Shown here piece after piece: positions 7,497 to 10,946 of a stretch of DNA of 10,946 nucleotides. Made by a program: the position numbers and the translations under genes. Where the stretch lies: contig NNSL01000464.1 of the NCBI GenBank assembly GCA_003123965.1, forward strand, positions 1 to 10,946, given 5' to 3'. The stretch is from Balneolaceae bacterium SMO_bin1 (GTDB lineage Bacteria > Bacteroidota > Rhodothermia > Balneolales > Balneolaceae). Under the pieces are notes generated by a model. That model saw nothing but the letters and a program-made list of their open reading frames with translations, was not told the origin of the DNA and did not search any database. Each line of letters begins with the position of its first letter. The stretch's first letter is position 1.

Positions 7497-8411
7497 ATGG
7501 CCTCAGGATCAAAAAAAGTAATTTATGCAGCACTCATAGGGAACGGACTTATCGCAATCTCAAAATTTGTAGGCTCGGCCATTACCGGTAGTGCAGCCAT
7601 GCTCAGCGAGGCCATTCACTCCGTTGTTGATACCGGTAATCAAATTCTTCTGCTACTGGGGCTGCGACGCGCAAAAAAACCGGCCGATAAAAACTACCCG
7701 TTTGGCCACGGCAAAGAAATCTATTTCTGGAGTTTTGTGGTAGCCATATCCATTTTTGCAGTCGGTGCCGGAATTTCTATCTACGAAGGTATTCACAGCC
7801 TAATGGACCCTCACCCCGTCACCAGTCCCTACATCAACTATATAATACTGTCGCTGGCCATCTGTTTTGAACTGGGTGCCTGGTACTTTGCGTGGAAAGA
7901 ATTTAAAAACATTAAGGGTGAAAAAGGATTTTTTGAGGAAGTGCGTACATCCAAAGATCCTACAACGTTTGTCGTACTCTTTGAAGATTCAGCGGCACTG
8001 GCCGGCCTGGTGGTAGCTATGGTGGGCATTTGGCTGGGCCAGGTTACCGGCAACCCCATTTGGGACGGTATTGCCTCCATCGCTATTGGGGTTATTCTGG
8101 CCCTTACCGCCTGCTGGCTGGCCTACGAAACAAAGGGGTTGCTGATTGGCGAAAGTACTGAGCCCGATATTGTTCTGGGCATATCTGAAATTGCCAACAG
8201 ACATAAACAAGTGGTCCGCGTAAACGAAACACTGACGCTGCACATGGGTCCGCAGTACATTCTGGTAACCATCAGTGCCGATTTTAGCGATAATGTAGAT
8301 GCAGCTTTTGTCGAAGATGAAATCGCACAACTTAGTAAAGAGATTAAAGACAAATTTCCACGGGTGAAGCGTGTCTTTATAGAAGCCGAAGAACCAAAGA
8401 ACAATGCCTGA
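7497..8411 (+). CDS. Cation diffusion facilitator family transporter (SLC30A9-like)
   Basis: Inner-membrane divalent metal/proton antiporter of the CDF family. The 304-residue protein has membrane helices near 8-27, 32-56, 76-97, 112-133, 158-181 and 188-211, followed by a cytoplasmic domain (about 220-300) of the ferredoxin-like type that senses metal in this family. Helix 2 carries SEAIHSVVDTGNQ, giving His41 and Asp45 as candidate metal ligands. Helix 5 carries LFEDSAALAG, with Glu163/Asp164 but alanine at 168 where many CDF proteins have a second acidic ligand. NYPFGHGK (66-73) is the conserved loop after helix 2. This ligand set resembles the SLC30A9/ZnT9-like branch more than YiiP; the transported metal cannot be read from sequence. 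Start ATG 7497 is supported by the ensuing helix 1. It is first in a four-gene operon and overlaps the next reading frame or abuts it by one base, depending on the start chosen there. Confidence 0.85.
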   Translation: MASGSKKVIYAALIGNGLIAISKFVGSAITGSAAMLSEAIHSVVDTGNQILLLLGLRRAKKPADKNYPFGHGKEIYFWSFVVAISIFAVGAGISIYEGIHSLMDPHPVTSPYINYIILSLAICFELGAWYFAWKEFKNIKGEKGFFEEVRTSKDPTTFVVLFEDSAALAGLVVAMVGIWLGQVTGNPIWDGIASIAIGVILALTACWLAYETKGLLIGESTEPDIVLGISEIANRHKQVVRVNETLTLHMGPQYILVTISADFSDNVDAAFVEDEIAQLSKEIKDKFPRVKRVFIEAEEPKNNA

Positions 8412-8412
8412 T

Positions 8413-9555
8413 ATGAAATTTTTTCTCAGTTTAACAATTATTTTTCTTCTGGGGTGTACCAGCCTGTATGCCCAACAACAAAATATTCGTGAATATGGAA
8501 TTGAAATTGGCGTGCTTAAAACAGGCAAGCTGAACGCCATCACCGATGTAGCAGGCGTTCAGGTGGGCCATCAAACCCTGATTGAGGGTGACAGCATCCG
8601 CACCGGCGTTACCGCTATTTTGCCACATTCGGGTAACCTCTTTCAGCAGAAAGTGCCCGGCGCCGTGTACGTGGGCAACGGTTTCGGCAAGCTGGCCGGT
8701 TCCACGCAGGTCGAAGAACTCGGCACCATTGAAACGCCCATTATTCTCACCAACACCCTAAGCGTCCCCACCGCCGCTAATGGGCTCATAAAATATATGC
8801 TCGAACTCGATGGAAACGAATCGGTACGGTCAGTAAATCCGCTGGTGGGAGAAACCAACGATGGCTACCTCAATGACATCCGCGGGCTGCACGTTTCCGA
8901 GAATGATGTACGGCAAGCCATTGCATCAGCCTCCGGCGGCTCCGTGCAGCAAGGCAATGTGGGCGCCGGTACCGGAACAATCGCATTTGGCTTTAAAGGT
9001 GGCATTGGCACCTCTTCACGAAAATTACCTGCAAACGCAGGAGGATATTCGGTAGGCGTGCTGGTTCAAACCAACTTTGGCGGCGTACTTAATATCGCTG
9101 GTGTGCCGATAGGTAAGGAACTTGGAAAATATTATATGAGTGACATCCTGAATGAATCACCCGATGGCTCCTGCATGATTGTGGTAGCCACCGATGCCCC
9201 GCTGAACAGCAGAAACCTAAAACGCCTTGCAAAAAGAGCCATGCTTGGTTTGGCTAAAACCGGTGGCATTGCCAGCAACGGCAGCGGGGATTACGTCATT
9301 GCCTTTTCTACTGCTGAATCAGTGCGGGTACCCTATCGCTCGGATCAAATGACCAGAGAGGCAAACGTTTTACGCAACAGTGCCATGTCACCGTTGTTTA
9401 TGGCCGTGAATGAAGCTACTGAAGAAGCGATCATCAACTCACTTTTTCATGCAGAAACAATGACTGGCCGTGACGGCCACACCATACAAGCATTACCAAT
9501 AAATGAAGTGTCGAAAATTATGAAAAAATATGGCCGAGAGTTTCAAATGAATTAA
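8413..9555 (+). CDS. Exported P1-family peptidase (DmpA-like, self-processing)
   Basis: N-terminal-nucleophile hydrolase of the DmpA/P1 (MEROPS S58) family; known members are aminopeptidases or beta-peptidyl aminopeptidases that cut themselves into alpha and beta chains. I prefer ATG 8413 (MKFFLSLTIIFLLGC...), which gives a clean export signal one base after the transporter stop; ATG 8404 adds three residues and overlaps it by 8 bases. Family blocks seen: NAITDVAGVQVGHQTL, RTGVTAILPH, NGFGKLAGSTQVEELGTIETPI, GNVGAGTGT, and DGS-CMIVVATDAPL. The serine of DGS (about 256 counting from 8404) is the expected nucleophile and the new N-terminus after cleavage of the Gly-Ser bond. The C-terminal SNGSGDYVIAFSTA block is also intact. 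The signal is ambiguous: LLGC is a possible lipobox, while LYAQ fits signal peptidase I. Four bases separate it from the DUF4442 gene. Substrate is unknown. Confidence 0.87.
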   Translation: MKFFLSLTIIFLLGCTSLYAQQQNIREYGIEIGVLKTGKLNAITDVAGVQVGHQTLIEGDSIRTGVTAILPHSGNLFQQKVPGAVYVGNGFGKLAGSTQVEELGTIETPIILTNTLSVPTAANGLIKYMLELDGNESVRSVNPLVGETNDGYLNDIRGLHVSENDVRQAIASASGGSVQQGNVGAGTGTIAFGFKGGIGTSSRKLPANAGGYSVGVLVQTNFGGVLNIAGVPIGKELGKYYMSDILNESPDGSCMIVVATDAPLNSRNLKRLAKRAMLGLAKTGGIASNGSGDYVIAFSTAESVRVPYRSDQMTREANVLRNSAMSPLFMAVNEATEEAIINSLFHAETMTGRDGHTIQALPINEVSKIMKKYGREFQMN

Positions 9556-9559
9556 TCAT

Positions 9560-10051
9560 ATGGGTGATCTGGAACAAGATAAAACCAGCTTTCTTCAACT
9601 GGTTAATAGCAAATGGCGATTTAAAGGTTTTTTGCTCAAGCATCTACCAATGGCGTTTCTTGCCGGACTTACTGTACGCAACGCTGACGAGCAAAAAGCT
9701 GCTGTATCAATTTCGCTCAACTACCTCACTAAAAACCCATTCCACTCTATTTACTTTGCATGCCTTGCCATGGCCGCCGAGCTCGCAACGGGGATTTTAG
9801 CCATGAATGCTATTGAAAAATCAGGCGGAAATTTCTCGCTTCTGGTAACGGGCCTCGAGGCCGATTTCACCCAAAAGGCCACCGGTACCATTACCTTTCG
9901 CAGTGAGGACGGCGAAGGGCTGCAATCAACCGTACAGCAGTGCCTTAAAGAGCAAGCTGCAATAACGTACACTGCAACAAGCATCGGAATCAACCGTAAA
10001 GGTGAAACGGTAGCAAAATTCAGTATTCAGTGGTCCCTTAAAGCAAAATAA
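9560..10051 (+). CDS. DUF4442 hotdog-fold protein (possible acyl-CoA thioesterase)
   Basis: A 163-residue cytoplasmic protein that matches the DUF4442 family (PF14539), which has the hotdog fold of the PaaI/YiiD thioesterases. The main evidence is the helix segment NPFHSIYFACLAMAAELATG (59-78), whose N-x-x-x-S/H-x-Y-F and A-E-L-A-T-G pattern is characteristic; the glutamate near 74 is the likely functional residue by analogy with hotdog thioesterases. Before it stands a W/FKGFLLKHLPMAFLAG segment, as in the family. After it come strands such as LLVTGLEADFTQKATGTITF and a terminal KGETVAKFSIQWSLK strand. No signal peptide is present. It starts at ATG 9560, 4 bases after the peptidase stop, and 9 bases separate it from the next gene, so cotranscription is likely. 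Many DUF4442 members have no demonstrated activity, so thioesterase function is inference. Confidence 0.78.
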   Translation: MGDLEQDKTSFLQLVNSKWRFKGFLLKHLPMAFLAGLTVRNADEQKAAVSISLNYLTKNPFHSIYFACLAMAAELATGILAMNAIEKSGGNFSLLVTGLEADFTQKATGTITFRSEDGEGLQSTVQQCLKEQAAITYTATSIGINRKGETVAKFSIQWSLKAK

Positions 10052-10060
10052 ATATTTCTC

Positions 10061-10597
10061 ATGAACACAACTGCACCCGTAATCCTTGAAGCCACGTTCA
10101 GCCCTAAAGTAAAAACGTACCTGCTCATCAGCAGCCTGCTCACCTTGATAGCAACTGTTATGGGTATTGTGCTCATTCCACTATGGATTATTGCCGCTCC
10201 ATTTTTAGTAAAAAAATACTATGAGCGATTAGAATGCGAATTGACAAACCGATCGCTCCGCTTTAAAAAAGGATATATTTTCCACACTGAACGCACCATT
10301 CCGCTTGATAAAATTCAGGATCTCACCTTTAAGGAAGGACCTGTTTTGCGCTGGCTGGAGCTCAGCATCCTCCAGATTGAGACGGCCGGACAGAGCCAGC
10401 AGGGTACGAGCGATTTGAAACTGATTGGCATTGTGGATGCGGCCGATTTCCGCAATCGCGTGCTGGAGCAGCGCGATAAGGTTACCGAAAATGTATCCCC
10501 CGGCGTGAGTGCATCAACCGAAGAAGAATCCACACTGAACGTACTCAAAGATATTCGCCAGTCGCTGCAATCGATTGAAGAGAAGATGCGTACTTAG
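10061..10597 (+). CDS. Membrane protein with bacterial PH domain (YdbS/bPH2-like)
   Basis: A 178-residue protein of the bacterial PH (bPH_2, PF03703) type. A hydrophobic hairpin at about 18-51 (two short helices split by GIVLIPLW) precedes KKYYERLECELTNRSLRFKKGYIFHTERTIPLDKIQDLTF, which has the hallmark order of the family: L-T-x-R-S-L-x-x-K-x-G, then a strand ending in I-P-L-D-K-I-Q-D. Further strands follow (LELSILQIETAG, 99-110). After the PH domain comes an acidic linker and an amphipathic helix (about 156-176, LNVLKDIRQSLQSIEEKMR) that could form a coiled coil. Only one PH unit is present, so the protein is a single-domain relative of YdbS/YdbT rather than the three-unit type. Role unknown. 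It is last in the operon, 9 bases after the DUF4442 gene; no hairpin terminator is visible after its stop. Confidence 0.78.
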   Translation: MNTTAPVILEATFSPKVKTYLLISSLLTLIATVMGIVLIPLWIIAAPFLVKKYYERLECELTNRSLRFKKGYIFHTERTIPLDKIQDLTFKEGPVLRWLELSILQIETAGQSQQGTSDLKLIGIVDAADFRNRVLEQRDKVTENVSPGVSASTEEESTLNVLKDIRQSLQSIEEKMRT

Positions 10598-10946
10598 CCT
10601 GGAAGATTATTGGTTAATTTTCGACATAACTACTTTGGGTATGCCTTCTATGCTCTCATAGTTCCATAATACTTTATCTCGGGTAACATCCTGTATGACT
10701 GCACTTTGGTATGGTATGATATACCAGCGCCGACATATAAAATGCACCTCACGTATTGAAAAAGCTTTATGTTATAATACCTCTACACCCATCAGAAAAT
10801 GTTCAAAAATGCCAAGAACACTAATCATATAGAGCTATGATATACTAAATTTTAGCTGGGTCATCTAGTATCCACGGTTGAGGTAAAATCCTATGCCGGG
10901 TACTGAGACCTCAGCAAAAGATCGCCGGAGAAAATGCTTGATGAGA
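10598..10946. other. Right-hand stretch without a convincing gene
   Basis: These 349 bases are richer in A/T than the genes to their left. No complete reading frame of useful length occurs on either strand, and I see no tRNA, terminator hairpin or insertion-sequence end. What is visible is a minus-strand open stretch with protein-like composition (10607-10771), a preceding short minus-strand frame from an ATG at 10825, separated from it by an in-frame TAA (10772-10774), and an open minus-strand stretch running in from the right edge that stops after about 26 codons. The region may hold remains of a decayed minus-strand gene, or be plain intergenic DNA. Confidence 0.5.
10607..10771 (-). pseudogene. 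Possible remnant of a minus-strand coding region
   Basis: Reading leftward from 10771 to the TAA at 10609-10607 gives 54 codons with ordinary protein composition, including RRWYIIPYQSAVIQDV, RDKVLWNYESIEG and IPKVVMSKINQ at the end. There is no ATG near its beginning. The same frame continues upstream through a TAA at 10772-10774 into a short frame starting at ATG 10825 (MISVLGIFEHFLMGVEVL), which is preceded by a TAG. This is what a decayed gene with in-frame stops looks like, but chance open frames of this length occur in any DNA. I recognise no family. Confidence 0.2.

Noticed and set aside
7989..8543. A 184-codon minus-strand open frame opposite the transporter and peptidase genes.
   Set aside because: It lies antisense across two genes with clear family motifs and has no recognisable domain.
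10715..10845. The 10-mer TATGATATAC occurs twice (10715-10724 and 10836-10845), and a short GGTAT/ATACC inverted repeat lies at 10716-10728.
   Set aside because: Short A/T-rich words recur by chance; there is no third copy, regular spacing or stable hairpin.
10903..10914. CTGAG-AC-CTCAG inverted repeat near the right edge.
   Set aside because: Five-base arms with a two-base spacer cannot form a useful hairpin, and one isolated site does not support an operator call.

Overview
The window looks like chromosomal housekeeping DNA from a Gram-negative bacterium of the Bacteroidota/Balneolota/Rhodothermota group. This rests on an LpxH-type lipid A enzyme, exported proteins with Sec or lipoprotein signals, protein family variants typical of that group, A/T-rich leaders, and almost no recognisable Shine-Dalgarno sequences before the starts. 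The phylum is an inference from overall protein flavour; I could not run a search.

Layout. Positions 1-308 (minus) hold the N-terminal part of glucose-6-phosphate isomerase, running off the left edge. A divergent spacer leads into a plus-strand envelope operon (437-4573): a long-chain polyprenyl diphosphate synthase, a UDP-2,3-diacylglucosamine diphosphatase (LpxH-like) and a class A penicillin-binding protein. Together these touch isoprenoid quinone or carrier lipid supply, lipid A synthesis and peptidoglycan polymerisation. Next is an exported SMP-30/gluconolactonase-type protein (minus), divergent from a lipoprotein of the PQQ-dependent glucose/sorbosone dehydrogenase family (plus). This pair could oxidise a sugar to a lactone and hydrolyse the lactone outside the cytoplasm. 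A clear hairpin plus T-tract terminator ends the dehydrogenase and abuts a convergent SpoIIAA-like (STAS-fold) gene. A second tight plus-strand operon (7497-10597) encodes a cation diffusion facilitator, an exported P1-family (DmpA-like) peptidase, a DUF4442 hotdog-fold protein and a small membrane protein with a bacterial PH domain. The last 350 bases hold no convincing gene, only short, interrupted, protein-like reading on the minus strand.

The most notable signal is damage to reading frames. The penicillin-binding protein and the sugar dehydrogenase each contain two single-base frame breaks, one apparent loss and one apparent gain, so that start and stop share a frame but the middle of the gene does not. 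All conserved motifs of both proteins are present once the frames are joined. That favours sequencing or assembly indels over real pseudogenes, but raw reads would be needed to decide. I found no CRISPR array, tRNA, rRNA, mobile element, phage gene or clearly new system.
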